Made by a program: the position numbers and the translations under genes. A model generated the notes under the pieces. The model had not been told where the DNA came from. It saw only the letters and a list, made by a program, of their open reading frames with translations, and ran no database searches. 39,488 bases of DNA from Chloroflexota bacterium (GTDB lineage: Bacteria; Chloroflexota; Limnocylindria; Limnocylindrales; CSP1-4): contig QKHE01000094.1 in assembly GCA_003250155.1 (NCBI GenBank), forward strand, positions 1 to 39,488. Reading direction: 5' to 3'. The number at the start of each line of letters is the position of its first letter. Position 1 is the stretch's first letter. This document shows, one piece after another, positions 29,586 to 38,300 of this stretch.

Positions 29586-32192
29586 GTGCGATTCCTCCGC
29601 GCCGCCCTCAGGACCATCACCGTCGTCCTCATCGCGCTCATCGGCGCCGGCGCGATCGTGGCCGCCGACCTGACGATGCTCGGCTTCGCGCAGACGACCG
29701 GGACGGTTCGGATCGAAGGGCTCCACGCGCCCGTCACCGTCGCTCGCGACCGCTACGGGATCGTCCAGATCACCGCCGACGACCCCCACGACCTGTTCCT
29801 GGCCCAGGGCTACGTGCACGCGCAGGAGCGGATGTGGCAGATGGAGATCTCGCGCCGGATCGGCGCCGGCCGGCTGTCGGAGCTGTTCGGCACGAGCCAG
29901 CTCGACACCGACCGCTACATCCGGACGCTCGGCTGGCGGGACGCCGCGGGTCGGGACCTCGCGGCGCTGGAGCCGGCCACCGTCGCCGCGCTCGAGGCTT
30001 ACGCCGACGGGGTCAACGCCTGGATCGAGGAGCACGAGGGCCGCCTGCCGACGGCCTTCGTCATCAGCGGCCTGCTCGCCGGGATCGGCGACCTCGGCGG
30101 CTTCGAGCTCGAGCCCTGGACGGCCCTCGATTCCGCGACCTGGCAGAAGGTCCAGGCGTGGTCGCTCGGCGGCAACATCGACGCCGAGATCTTCCGGTAC
30201 CTCGCCGACGCGCGCCTCGGCGACCCCGCCCGGACCAACGATCTCTTCCCGGCCTACGGCGATTGGGCGCCGATCATCACCCCATGGGGGCTGCCGGGCT
30301 CGAACCTCGAGGTCGTCCCGCTCGCGGCCCCCGTTGCGGCCCCCGTCGCGACGGCCCTCGCCCCGGACCACGCCGCGGGGCTAACCGCCCTGGGACGCCT
30401 GGCCTCGACCGTGCGAGAGCTGGCTGGCTTCGACGGCGGCGGCGGTCTCGTCGGCGACCATGGCGTCGGCTCGAATAACTGGGTCGTCTCCGGCTCGGTC
30501 ACCGCGAGTGGGGAGCCGATCCTCGCCAACGATCCGCACCTTGGCTTCTCGATGCCGTCGGTCTGGATCCTCAACGGCCTCCACTGCCGGACGGTCTCCG
30601 AGGGCTGTCCGTGGGACGTCGCGGGCGTGTCCTTTCCGGGTGACCCGGCGGTCATCCTCGGCCACAACAGCCGGATCGCCTGGGGCGCCACGAACGTGGG
30701 GCCCGACACGCAGGACCTGTTCCTCGAGACCGTCGATCCAGCCGATCCGGATCGCTATCTCGCCGGCGATACCTCGCAACCGTTCGTCGTGCGGCGCGAG
30801 ACGATCCGCGTCGCGGGCGGCGACGACGTCGTCATCGACGTTCGATCGACCCGCCATGGACCGGTCCTGTCCGACGTCGACGAGCGCCTCGAGGACGGGC
30901 CGCTCCTGGCCCTGGCCTGGGCTTCGACGATGGAGCCCGATCGAACGCTCGATGCGATCTTCCGGATCAACCTCGCGAACGACTTCGACGACTTCCGGGC
31001 GGCGTTCGATGTCTTCGGCCAGCCGAGCCAGAACTTCATCTACGCCGACGTCGACGGCCACGTCGGCTACGTCCTCCCGGGCCTGATCCCGATCCGCGAC
31101 GGGCCGGACGGCGAGCGCGTCCGCGATGGCGCGTCGGGCGAGGCGGAGTGGACCGGCTGGATCCCGCGCGACGAGCTGCCGTGGCAGCTGGACCCGCCGT
31201 CGGGCCGGATCGTGACCGCCAACAACGCCCCGGTCGATGCGTCGTACCCGTACTGGATCGGGCCGTGGTCGGAGTTCGACCCGGGCTATCGGGCCGCGGA
31301 GATCACCGCCCGCCTGGCCGATCTCGTGGCGACGGGCGTGCCGCTCCAACCCGAGACGATGCGGGCGCTGCAGCTCGATGCCCGGCTCCCCCGCGCCGAC
31401 GCGACCGTGCCGGCCATCCTCGGCCTGGCCCCCGAGCCGGTCACCGACGACGGCCGTGCCGTGCTGACGGCGATCGAGAACTGGGACCGCGGCTGCGACG
31501 CGAGCTCCACGGGTTGTGCCGCGTACGCCACCCTGGAGTTCGAACTCCAGCGGGCGATCTTCGATGACGAGCTCGGGCCGCTCGCCCGCGACTACGTCGG
31601 TGCGCCGCCGTCGTGGGTCACGCTCGTCGACCTGCTGGCGCATCCCGACGACGCGTGGTGGGACGACACCACGACCGCCGGGCGCGAGGACGCCGCGGCG
31701 ATCCTCGGGCGGGCCGTCGAGCAGGCGGGCGCCGAGCTCCGCTCCACCCTCGGCGAGCCGTCATCGTGGCGCTGGGGCCGGCTGCACCGCGTGACGTTCG
31801 CGGAGTCGACGCTCGGCGGCTCGGGGATCGGGCCGCTGCAGTGGTACTTCAACGCATCACCGCGCGAGGTCGGCGGCGCCAACGGGGCGGTCCTCAACAA
31901 CTACTACCGCCTGTCCCGCGCGTACCCGAACCCGTACGACTTGTCGTCACAGCCGGTCGGGCTGGAAGGCGTGTTCACGGTCACGAACGGGCCGTCGGTG
32001 CGATTCGTCATCGACATGGCCGACCTCGACGGGGCGACGATGGTCATCACGACCGGCCAGAGCGGCAATCCCTTCGAGTCGCACTACGGCGACCTGATCG
32101 ACACGTGGGCCAGCGGCGACACGATCCCGCTGCCCTTCACGCCGGCCGCCATCGAGGCGTCAACGGTCGCGACACTGACGCTGACACCGTGA
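29586..32192 (+). CDS. Penicillin-acylase-family Ntn hydrolase, exported or membrane-anchored
   Basis: An 868-residue precursor. Residues 7-32 form a hydrophobic segment (TITVVLIALIGAGAIVAADL) that exports or anchors it. The alpha-chain part starts with VRIEGLHAPVTVARDRYGIVQITADDPHDLFLAQGYVHAQERMWQME. The self-cleavage site and catalytic serine are at GVGSNNWVVSG (S296), which becomes the beta-chain N-terminus; later motifs are ILANDPHLGFSMPSVW, the HGP site RHGPVLSD and the asparagine TANNAPV. A spacer of about 50 residues lies before the serine. These enzymes cleave amides such as beta-lactams, acyl-homoserine lactones or lipopeptides. The start is GTG 29586; the longer ORF is a shadow over the cyclodeaminase gene. 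Substrate unknown. Confidence 0.92.
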   Translation: MRFLRAALRTITVVLIALIGAGAIVAADLTMLGFAQTTGTVRIEGLHAPVTVARDRYGIVQITADDPHDLFLAQGYVHAQERMWQMEISRRIGAGRLSELFGTSQLDTDRYIRTLGWRDAAGRDLAALEPATVAALEAYADGVNAWIEEHEGRLPTAFVISGLLAGIGDLGGFELEPWTALDSATWQKVQAWSLGGNIDAEIFRYLADARLGDPARTNDLFPAYGDWAPIITPWGLPGSNLEVVPLAAPVAAPVATALAPDHAAGLTALGRLASTVRELAGFDGGGGLVGDHGVGSNNWVVSGSVTASGEPILANDPHLGFSMPSVWILNGLHCRTVSEGCPWDVAGVSFPGDPAVILGHNSRIAWGATNVGPDTQDLFLETVDPADPDRYLAGDTSQPFVVRRETIRVAGGDDVVIDVRSTRHGPVLSDVDERLEDGPLLALAWASTMEPDRTLDAIFRINLANDFDDFRAAFDVFGQPSQNFIYADVDGHVGYVLPGLIPIRDGPDGERVRDGASGEAEWTGWIPRDELPWQLDPPSGRIVTANNAPVDASYPYWIGPWSEFDPGYRAAEITARLADLVATGVPLQPETMRALQLDARLPRADATVPAILGLAPEPVTDDGRAVLTAIENWDRGCDASSTGCAAYATLEFELQRAIFDDELGPLARDYVGAPPSWVTLVDLLAHPDDAWWDDTTTAGREDAAAILGRAVEQAGAELRSTLGEPSSWRWGRLHRVTFAESTLGGSGIGPLQWYFNASPREVGGANGAVLNNYYRLSRAYPNPYDLSSQPVGLEGVFTVTNGPSVRFVIDMADLDGATMVITTGQSGNPFESHYGDLIDTWASGDTIPLPFTPAAIEASTVATLTLTP

Positions 32193-32201
32193 TGCCGCGC
32201 G

Positions 32202-32582
32202 CTACTCGTTGACCTCGAGCGGACCCTCCGGCACCTCGATCAGCACGCGATCGCCTTCGATCACCACCGGGTAGCGAGCCAGCGGCAGCTCGGCCGGCGG
32301 ATCGAGCGCCTCGCCGGTCGCCAGGTCGAAGCGCGACAGGTGCAGCGCGCAGGTCAGCGTCCCGGCCGGCTGGCCGTCGGCGCCCGGCGAGCCGCCGCCG
32401 GTCAGGAAGCCCTTGTCGAGCTCGAAGTACTCGTGGGTGCAGATGCCCTGATAGGCCCGGATCTCGTCGGTGTGGACGACGATGACCTGGTCGGTTCCGT
32501 CGGCGACGGCCATCTTCATCGTGCCCGGCGGGACCTCGTCGACGCCGAGGAGGTCGATCCGGCGCGTCGGCGCGGTCGTCAC
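32202..32582 (-). CDS. Rieske [2Fe-2S] protein of the suf cluster
   Basis: A 126-residue ferredoxin-like Rieske protein. The cluster ligands are C-T-H (GICTHEYFEL) and C-A-L-H (LTCALHLSRFD). The two halves are 27 residues apart rather than about 15-17, because of an inserted Gly-rich loop (TGGGSPGADGQPAG). The rest (IDLLGVDEVPPGTMKMAV, YPVVIEGDRVLIEV) is the usual small beta fold. The GTG start at 32582 has GAGGG upstream and lies 16 bp after the sufD stop, so it is the third gene of the suf operon. Such proteins accompany SufB-SufD in many Gram-positive and Chloroflexota genomes and may supply electrons or act as a client. Its gene ends 9 bp from the convergent acylase. Confidence 0.85.
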   Translation of the reverse strand: MTTAPTRRIDLLGVDEVPPGTMKMAVADGTDQVIVVHTDEIRAYQGICTHEYFELDKGFLTGGGSPGADGQPAGTLTCALHLSRFDLATGEALDPPAELPLARYPVVIEGDRVLIEVPEGPLEVNE

Positions 32583-32598
32583 CCGACGCCCGCCCTCG

Positions 32599-33933
32599 TC
32601 ACGCCGCGCTGGCGACGCTCGGCAGCCCGGCGGCCCACTTGGCGTCGAGCAGCTCGCGCAGCCGGTCGCGGGCATCTTCCAGGGGTACCGCGGCGACGAC
32701 CGGCTCCAGGAAGCCGAGCACGATGAACTTCCGCGCCTCGTCGGGCGCGATGCCGCGGCTCTCGAGGTAGAACAGCTGGGTCGGATCGATCGGCCCGACC
32801 GACGAGGAGTGGGCCGCCCGGCGGCAATCCGGTTGGTCGATCTCGAGCGATGGGATCGCGACCGCGCGGGCGGACTTCGACAGGTTCATCCCGAACTCGC
32901 CGAGGAAGCTGTCCGTCCCAACGGCCGACCGCTCGATCGTGATGAGGCCTTTCATGAACGATCGCGACCGGTCCAGCAGGACGCCCTTCGAGAGCAGGTT
33001 GCCGGTCGTGTCACGCCCGACATGGCGCGTGTACGAGGTCAGGTCGAACAGCTGCTCCTCGGCGCCGAAGACGATCTCGACCTGCTCGACGGAGCTGCGG
33101 TCTCCCTCCAGGCGGTTGTCGACCCGGCTCCGGACGAGACGGCCGCCCAGTTGCGCCAGCGCCCAGTGCAACGTTGCTGCCTCGCCGATCCTCGCGTGGC
33201 GGTGCTGGAACACGACCTGGTCGGGGCCGTGGTCCTGGATCGAGGCGAGCGCCAGGCTGGCGCCCTCGCCGAGGACGACCTCGGTCGTCCCGTGGAACAG
33301 GCCCTGCGGCACGCGCTCGCCCTCGGCGCACGCGATCGGCGGGCCGCCCGGCACCTCCTCCTCGACGACCGACGCCGAGGCGCCCGCCCCGAGCTCGATC
33401 ACGGTCCGGCTGACGAGCGCTCGATCGGGAGCCGCCGAGAGCCAGCGCAGGCGGATCGCATCATGAACGGCGACGCCCGCGGCGACCTCGACGTGCCGGC
33501 CATGGCTCCAGAAGCCGCGGGCGAGCATCGCCAGCTTGTCGTCGGCCGGCAACGTGGCGCCGCCCTCGAGCGCCCGGCGGAAGCCCTCCGGATCGCGCTC
33601 GTACCACTGGCCGAACGTCTCGACCCGAACGCCATCCGGCAGATCGAGATCGGCGAGGTCCTCGCCGAGGCCCGCGGGCGCGTCGGTCACGTACGGTCGG
33701 GTCTCCAGCAGGTCCGCAGCGCGCAGGTCGACATACGGCGTGTAGAGCTGGTTGCTCTCGATCGGCAGCGCCTCGAAGGCCGTCCACGCCTCGATCCGCT
33801 CGGCGCGCAGCCAGTCGGGCTCATCGCGCTCCGCGGCGAGCGTCTCGGCCAGGCCGCGATCGGCGAAGCGGAACGGCAGGTCCGCGGGCGCGCGCCTTCG
33901 AGGGCGCGCCGGCGCGGTCGAGGGAGTGGTCAC
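32599..33933 (-). CDS. sufD: Fe-S cluster assembly protein SufD
   Basis: A 444-residue SufD of the SufBCD scaffold complex that builds Fe-S clusters in the cytoplasm. Typical parts are WLRAERIEAWTAFEALPIE at the start, the beta-helix core (HATLHWALAQLGGRLVRSRVDNRL-type repeats), DRSRSFMKGLITIERSAVGTDSFL and the C-terminal SSVGPIDPTQLFYLESRGIAPDEARKFIVLGFLEPVV shared with SufB. It starts with GTG 28 bp after sufB. SufB and SufD normally bind the ATPase SufC, which is not encoded in this window. Confidence 0.93.
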   Translation of the reverse strand: MTTPSTAPARPRRRAPADLPFRFADRGLAETLAAERDEPDWLRAERIEAWTAFEALPIESNQLYTPYVDLRAADLLETRPYVTDAPAGLGEDLADLDLPDGVRVETFGQWYERDPEGFRRALEGGATLPADDKLAMLARGFWSHGRHVEVAAGVAVHDAIRLRWLSAAPDRALVSRTVIELGAGASASVVEEEVPGGPPIACAEGERVPQGLFHGTTEVVLGEGASLALASIQDHGPDQVVFQHRHARIGEAATLHWALAQLGGRLVRSRVDNRLEGDRSSVEQVEIVFGAEEQLFDLTSYTRHVGRDTTGNLLSKGVLLDRSRSFMKGLITIERSAVGTDSFLGEFGMNLSKSARAVAIPSLEIDQPDCRRAAHSSSVGPIDPTQLFYLESRGIAPDEARKFIVLGFLEPVVAAVPLEDARDRLRELLDAKWAAGLPSVASAA

Positions 33934-33961
33934 GTCAGGAGCGTATCGAAGGTGCTCGCGG

Positions 33962-35371
33962 TCAGCCGAGCGAGCCCTCCATCTCGAGCTTCACGAGGCG
34001 GTTGAACTCGATGGCGTACTCCATCGGGAGCTCCTTGGTGAAGACCTCGAGGAAGCCCTGGATGACGAGGTTCTGGGCCTCGTTCTCGGTCAGGCCGCGG
34101 GACATCAGGTAGAAGATCTGGTCCGCGCTGATCTTGCCGACGGTGGCCTCGTGGGTCATCGTCGTGTCGTCTTCCTGGATGTCGATGTACGGGTAGGTGT
34201 CGCTGCGGCTCTGGTCGTCGAGCATCAGCGCGTCGCAGCGGACGCTCGCGACGACCCCGGTCGAGCCGGGCGAGACCTTGAGGTGGCCGCGGTAGGTCGC
34301 CCGCCCGCCGTCCTTCGAGACAGACTTGCTGACGATCCGCGAGGTCGTATTGGGGGCGAGGTGGATCGCCTTCGCGCCGGTGTCCTGGTGCTGGCCGGCG
34401 CCGGCCACGGCGACGGAGATGACCTCGGCCCGTGCGCCCTCGCCGCGCAGGTAGATCGACGGGAACTTGACCGTCTTGCGGGAGCCGGTGTTCGCGTCGA
34501 CCCACTCCACGGTCGAGCGCTCGTAGGCGTGCGCGCGCTTCGTGACGAGGTTGTAGACGTCGTTCGACCAGTTCTGGATCGTCGTGTAGCGGACCTTCGA
34601 GCCGGGCAGCGCGACGACCTCGACGACCGCCGCGTGCAGCGAGTCGGTGGCGTAGATCGGGGCGGTGCAACCCTCGATGTAGTGGACCTTGGCGCCCTCG
34701 TCGACGACGATCAGCGTCCGCTCGAACTGGCCGGTGTTCTCGCCGTTGATCCGGAAGTAGGCCTGCAGCGGCAGCGGGACCTCGACGCCCTTCGGGACGT
34801 ACACGAACGAGCCACCCGACCAGACCGCGGTGTTCAGCGCCGAGAACTTGTTGTCCTCGGCCGGCACGACGGTCCCGAAGTGCTGCTTGAAGAGCTCCGG
34901 GTACTCCTTCAGGCCCTGGTCGGTGCCCATGAACACGACGCCGAGCTTGGAGAGCTCCTCGCGGACGGAGTGGTAGACGACCTCGCTGTCGTACTGGGCG
35001 CCGACGCCGGCGAGGAACTTGCGCTCCGCCTCGGGGATGCCGAGGCGCTCGAACGTCGCCTTGATCTGCTCGGGCACGTCGTCCCACGACTTCTCTTCCC
35101 GCTCGGACGGCTTGCGGTAGTAGACGATCTTGTCGAAGTCGATCTTGTCGAGACCATCCGTCCACACCGGCATCGGGCGCTTGACGAAGTGCTCGTACGC
35201 GCGCAGCCGCATCTGGAGCATCCACTCCGGCTCTTCCTTGAAGCGGCTGATCTCCTCGACGGTCTCGCGCGTCAGGCCGCGGCCGGTCTCGCGCAGGTAG
35301 ACGATGTCGTCGTGGAAGGCGTACTGCTCTCGTCGATCGGCGACGAGCTCGCGGGTCGTTGGTGTCGTCAA
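33962..35371 (-). CDS. sufB: Fe-S cluster assembly protein SufB
   Basis: A 469-residue SufB, the scaffold subunit on which the cluster is formed. Highly typical segments are ETGRGLTRETVEEISRFK, EPEWMLQMRLRAYEHF, GTDQGLKEYPELFKQHFG, HYIEGCTAPIYATDSLHAAVVE (with the conserved cysteine) and the C-terminal SADQIFYLMSRGLTENEAQNLVIQGFLE. I start it at TTG 35371, because GGAG precedes this codon by about six bases and the protein then starts TTPTTRELVADRREQYAFHDDIVY; the longer ORF would cover the promoter. It is the first gene of sufB-sufD-Rieske. The -35/-10 promoter and inverted repeat upstream are listed separately. Confidence 0.95.
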   Translation of the reverse strand: MTTPTTRELVADRREQYAFHDDIVYLRETGRGLTRETVEEISRFKEEPEWMLQMRLRAYEHFVKRPMPVWTDGLDKIDFDKIVYYRKPSEREEKSWDDVPEQIKATFERLGIPEAERKFLAGVGAQYDSEVVYHSVREELSKLGVVFMGTDQGLKEYPELFKQHFGTVVPAEDNKFSALNTAVWSGGSFVYVPKGVEVPLPLQAYFRINGENTGQFERTLIVVDEGAKVHYIEGCTAPIYATDSLHAAVVEVVALPGSKVRYTTIQNWSNDVYNLVTKRAHAYERSTVEWVDANTGSRKTVKFPSIYLRGEGARAEVISVAVAGAGQHQDTGAKAIHLAPNTTSRIVSKSVSKDGGRATYRGHLKVSPGSTGVVASVRCDALMLDDQSRSDTYPYIDIQEDDTTMTHEATVGKISADQIFYLMSRGLTENEAQNLVIQGFLEVFTKELPMEYAIEFNRLVKLEMEGSLG

Positions 35372-35427
35372 CAGGCTCTCCGTGGCGGTCTGGGGTGGCG
35401 TCGCCGGACAGCGCGGCGATCCTCGAT

Positions 35428-35460
35428 GCGCAATCCCTAGTGCGATTATCGGGATTACGC
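35428..35460. promoter_or_regulatory. Long inverted repeat over the suf -10 box (candidate operator)
   Basis: GCGCAATCCC, 13 bases, GGGATTACGC: ten-base arms that match in nine positions. It spans the GATAAT -10 box and the expected transcription start of sufB, the place for a repressor. Fe-S sensing regulators (SufR, IscR and other Rrf2 types) control suf operons elsewhere; which family would bind here is unknown. Confidence 0.5.
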
Positions 35461-35473
35461 GCCCGACGGTCAA
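35445..35473 (-). promoter_or_regulatory. suf operon promoter
   Basis: On the minus strand TTGACC (35468-35473), 17 bases, GATAAT (35445-35450): the best sigma-70-like promoter in the window. Transcription would start near 35438, giving a 65-70 base leader before the sufB TTG. The rest of this 191-bp gap holds a possible divergent TATCGT box at 35494-35499. Confidence 0.65.
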
Positions 35474-35562
35474 CGGCACGCTGCCCCGGCGAGTATCGTG
35501 TCAGCGCCGGGCGTTTGGCCCCTGACGGGACGACGACCCGAGCGGTCCGAGGAGGGCGCTCG

Positions 35563-37269
35563 ATGACGGCGAACGGCCTGCTTGGCAGGTTCGCAGTCCG
35601 GCCGCACATGAGCTATCCAGTCGGGTCGGCGCGGCTCACGCTGATCGGCGTCGTCGGATGCCTCGTGATCCTCGCGGCCTTCCTGGCCATCCGGGCCGGC
35701 GACCCGGGTGACGGGACGCAGACCGTGATCGACCCGGGCCGCCCGGTCGGTGACGGCCTCATCGTGCGGCCGGTTGATCCGGCCACCTCGGGCTTCCGTG
35801 CCGGCGACCGGATCATCGCCGTCGGCGCCGTGCCGATCTCGTCGTGGCTCGGGTCCGGCACGACGACCGGCGAACCCGGGGCCGAGCTCACGACCTACAC
35901 CGTGCTTCGGGGCGCCGACACCGTGGCCGTTTCGGTCACGGGCGGATCGGGCTCGTTCTGGGCGACGGTCGCGCTGGACTGGCCGCTGTACGTGTTCCTC
36001 CTCTACCTCGCGGGCGTCGGCGTCCTCGTCTTCGTCCGCCGGCCCGACCTCCGGACGGCGCGCATGTTCCTGCGCTTCAGCGTGGCGATGCTGACCGCGG
36101 AGACGATCTATCTCCTCGGCTTCTCGGTCGCCGAGCTGCGCGGTGCGCCGTTCGTGCTGTACGCGTCGGCGGCCAACGCGGTGCTGTTCTTCTATGCCGT
36201 CGCGGCGGGCCTGCACTTCGCCCTCGCGTTCCCGCGCGCGCAGCCGATCCTGGCACGTCGGCCGGGCCTGACCCTCGCCGCGACGTACCTGGCGCCGTGG
36301 ATCGCCTACCTCGCGATCATGGCGTCCGATCCCGGGCTGTTCGGGGATCCGGTCGGCGTCTTCCTGCGCCACTGGCAGGCGATCTGCTACGTCGGCGCGG
36401 GCATGGCGGGAGCCATCCTGCTGGCCTTCCTCACCGCCTTCCTGCGAATCGAGACGGCGGTTGATCGCCGACAGCTCCGCTGGGTCGTGTTCGGCGTGGG
36501 GATCGCGTTCCTGCCGTGGATCGTGCTCCTGGCGGCATCGCTCGTCACGCCCCTCCCGATGCGTGAGCTGTTCGACGTCATGAGCATCGGCTTCGCGGCC
36601 ATCCCGACCACGGTCGCGATCGCCATCGTCCGGGAGCGGGCGTTCGACATCGACCTGATCGTCAACCGGACCCTCGTCTATGTCGCCCTGACCGCGGTGC
36701 TGGCGGGGATCTATGCCGCGACGGTCGCCCTGGTCCAGCGCGTGCTGCTGGCCCTGACCGGCGCCCAGTCCGACGGCGCGATCGTGCTCGCGACGCTCGT
36801 GGTCGTGATCGTGTTCTCGCCGATCCGCGATGCGCTGCAGCGGCTCGTCGACCGTCGCTACAAGGGCCTCTCGCCGGGCGCCGTGGCCCTGCGTGAGCTC
36901 GGTGACCAGGTCGCCGCGAGGCTGAACCCCATCGACCCGGGCACCGTCTGCCGCCGCTTCGCCGAGCTCACCCGGACGGGACTCGATGCCTCCGGGGTCG
37001 CGATCCGGCTCGTCCTGCCCGGCGGGACCGAGTTCGTGGCCGCCAGCGGCGACGCGCCGGATCCACCGGCCCTCCAGATCCCGGTGAAGGCCTCGTCGGG
37101 TGAGTCGCTCGGGGTCCTCGAGCTCGGCGCCAGGCCGGGCGGCCGACCCTTCGATCGCGACGACCGTGAGCTGTGCGCCGAGATTGCGGCGATCATCGCC
37201 GACGCCATCGTGCTGGATCGACCGGTCGTCACGCATCGCCGACGCGGCCCGGCACGGTCCGCCGTCTGA
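35563..37269 (+). CDS. Multi-helix sensor protein with PDZ-like and GAF domains, no kinase domain
   Basis: A 568-residue protein. TM1 (LTLIGVVGCLVILAAFLAI) is followed by an extracytoplasmic PDZ-like stretch (GLIVRPVDPATSGFRAGDRIIAVGAVPI), then about seven helices (about residues 135-430) and a cytoplasmic helix and GAF-like domain (SGVAIRLVLPGGTEFVAASG to the end). In its relatives this layout continues into a histidine kinase, but the stop comes directly after the GAF domain, with no H box or ATPase. The segment VNRTLVYVALTAVLAGIYAA...LQRLVDRRYKGL parallels the N-terminus of the kinase at 6686-7981. ATG 35563 has GGAGGG six bases upstream. It is divergent from suf. It may signal by contact with another kinase; that is inference. 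Confidence 0.8.
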   Translation: MTANGLLGRFAVRPHMSYPVGSARLTLIGVVGCLVILAAFLAIRAGDPGDGTQTVIDPGRPVGDGLIVRPVDPATSGFRAGDRIIAVGAVPISSWLGSGTTTGEPGAELTTYTVLRGADTVAVSVTGGSGSFWATVALDWPLYVFLLYLAGVGVLVFVRRPDLRTARMFLRFSVAMLTAETIYLLGFSVAELRGAPFVLYASAANAVLFFYAVAAGLHFALAFPRAQPILARRPGLTLAATYLAPWIAYLAIMASDPGLFGDPVGVFLRHWQAICYVGAGMAGAILLAFLTAFLRIETAVDRRQLRWVVFGVGIAFLPWIVLLAASLVTPLPMRELFDVMSIGFAAIPTTVAIAIVRERAFDIDLIVNRTLVYVALTAVLAGIYAATVALVQRVLLALTGAQSDGAIVLATLVVVIVFSPIRDALQRLVDRRYKGLSPGAVALRELGDQVAARLNPIDPGTVCRRFAELTRTGLDASGVAIRLVLPGGTEFVAASGDAPDPPALQIPVKASSGESLGVLELGARPGGRPFDRDDRELCAEIAAIIADAIVLDRPVVTHRRRGPARSAV

Positions 37270-37296
37270 CACGGGCCGTGGCGCCGTCCGCGCCAC

Positions 37297-37302
37297 TACA
37301 CT
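37297..37302 (+). promoter_or_regulatory. Possible -10 box TACACT for the sulfotransferase
   Basis: TACACT lies ten bases before the ATG at 37313, with no ribosome-binding site, so the leader would be only 3-4 bases long. Confidence 0.4.
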
Positions 37303-37312
37303 CCCTCGACAG

Positions 37313-38170
37313 ATGGCGACGCACACCTCCGAGCCGGACCGCTCGGGCCTCCCCAACCTGATCGTGATCGGCGCGCAGAAGTGCGGGACGAGCAGCCTCC
37401 ACCACTACCTGGGGCTCCATCCCGAGGTCACGATGTCGACGCCGAAGGAGCTCAACTTCTTCATCGACCGGCAGAACTGGTCGCGCGGCCTCGACTGGTA
37501 CCGCGGCCACTTCGACCCGGCGGCCAAGGTTCGTGGCGAGTCCTCGCCCAATTACACCAACCACCCCACGGTGCAGGGCGTCGCGGAGCGGATGGCCGAG
37601 GTGGTTCCCGGCGCCCGACTGATCTACCTGGTCCGCGACCCGATCGAGCGAATCGCGGCGCAATGGGTCCACCAGCGAGCGAGCCTGTACGAAAAGCTCG
37701 ACATGCCGGACGCGCTGGCGGCCCCGCGGGCCACCTACGTGGACCGAAGCAGCTACTTCAGGCAGCTGCAACGCTTCCTCGAGCACTTCCCCCGAGATCA
37801 CGTTCTCGTGCTCGACTCGGACGACCTCCGCAACCACCGGCCGGCCACGCTCCGCGAGGTGTTCGAGTTCATCGGCGTCGACCCCGGGTTCGACCACCCG
37901 CAGTTTGCCCGCGAACGCCACTCGACCTCGCGGAAGCGTCGGCCGACATCGCTCGGCGTCCTCGCCAATCGGCTGCGCCCGACAAACGGGCGAGGACTCC
38001 GAGGCCGGGCGTTCCGGGCCGTCTACCGCCTGCCACTGCTTTCGAAGACGGTCGCCAAGCCACTCGGCGTGCGGGAGATGCTGGGGCCAGCCGCCGTCGA
38101 GCTGCTCCACGAGGACGCCGAGCGGCTGCGGGAGCTCACCGGTCGGCGCTTCGCGGGCTGGTCCGTCTGA
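37313..38170 (+). CDS. PAPS-dependent sulfotransferase
   Basis: A 285-residue sulfotransferase that uses 3'-phosphoadenosine-5'-phosphosulfate. The 5'-phosphosulfate loop is IGAQKCGTSSLHHYLGLHPEV (about residue 19-39), and the 3'-phosphate site is YLVRDPIERIAAQWVHQ (about 107-123) with a serine-rich segment (RSSYFRQL) after it. The C-terminus (RDHVLVLDSDDLRNHRPATLREVFEFIGVDP) is typical of the heparan-sulfate N-deacetylase/sulfotransferase-like bacterial group. The acceptor may be a glycan, lipid or small molecule; the neighbours do not tell. I start at ATG 37313, 43 bp after the sensor gene; the longer ORF is antisense to nothing but lacks the right start. Confidence 0.9.
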   Translation: MATHTSEPDRSGLPNLIVIGAQKCGTSSLHHYLGLHPEVTMSTPKELNFFIDRQNWSRGLDWYRGHFDPAAKVRGESSPNYTNHPTVQGVAERMAEVVPGARLIYLVRDPIERIAAQWVHQRASLYEKLDMPDALAAPRATYVDRSSYFRQLQRFLEHFPRDHVLVLDSDDLRNHRPATLREVFEFIGVDPGFDHPQFARERHSTSRKRRPTSLGVLANRLRPTNGRGLRGRAFRAVYRLPLLSKTVAKPLGVREMLGPAAVELLHEDAERLRELTGRRFAGWSV

Positions 38171-38180
38171 GCCACCCCGG

Positions 38181-38201
38181 AGTGGTGCCCAGCGCACCGC
38201 T
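38181..38201 (+). terminator. Hairpin after the sulfotransferase gene
   Basis: AGTGGTGC-CCAGC-GCACCGCT, an 8-bp stem with one wobble pair, extended by flanking CCGG/CCGG after a bulge, ten bases past the stop. No T-run. Confidence 0.4.
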
Positions 38202-38244
38202 GCCGGAGTAGCCCGGCGAGGCTTACCGTTGCGCTCGGCGCGGC

Positions 38245-38250
38245 TATAGT
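38245..38250 (+). promoter_or_regulatory. Possible -10 box of the lipoprotein gene
   Basis: TATAGT stands out in GC-rich sequence 50 bp before the ATG at 38301. No good -35 is seen. The leader would include GGAGGAAGG. Confidence 0.4.
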
Positions 38251-38300
38251 CCCCACGAGCGCGGCAGCCGGGGGGCGCGTCCCGCGTGGAGGAAGGGCAG

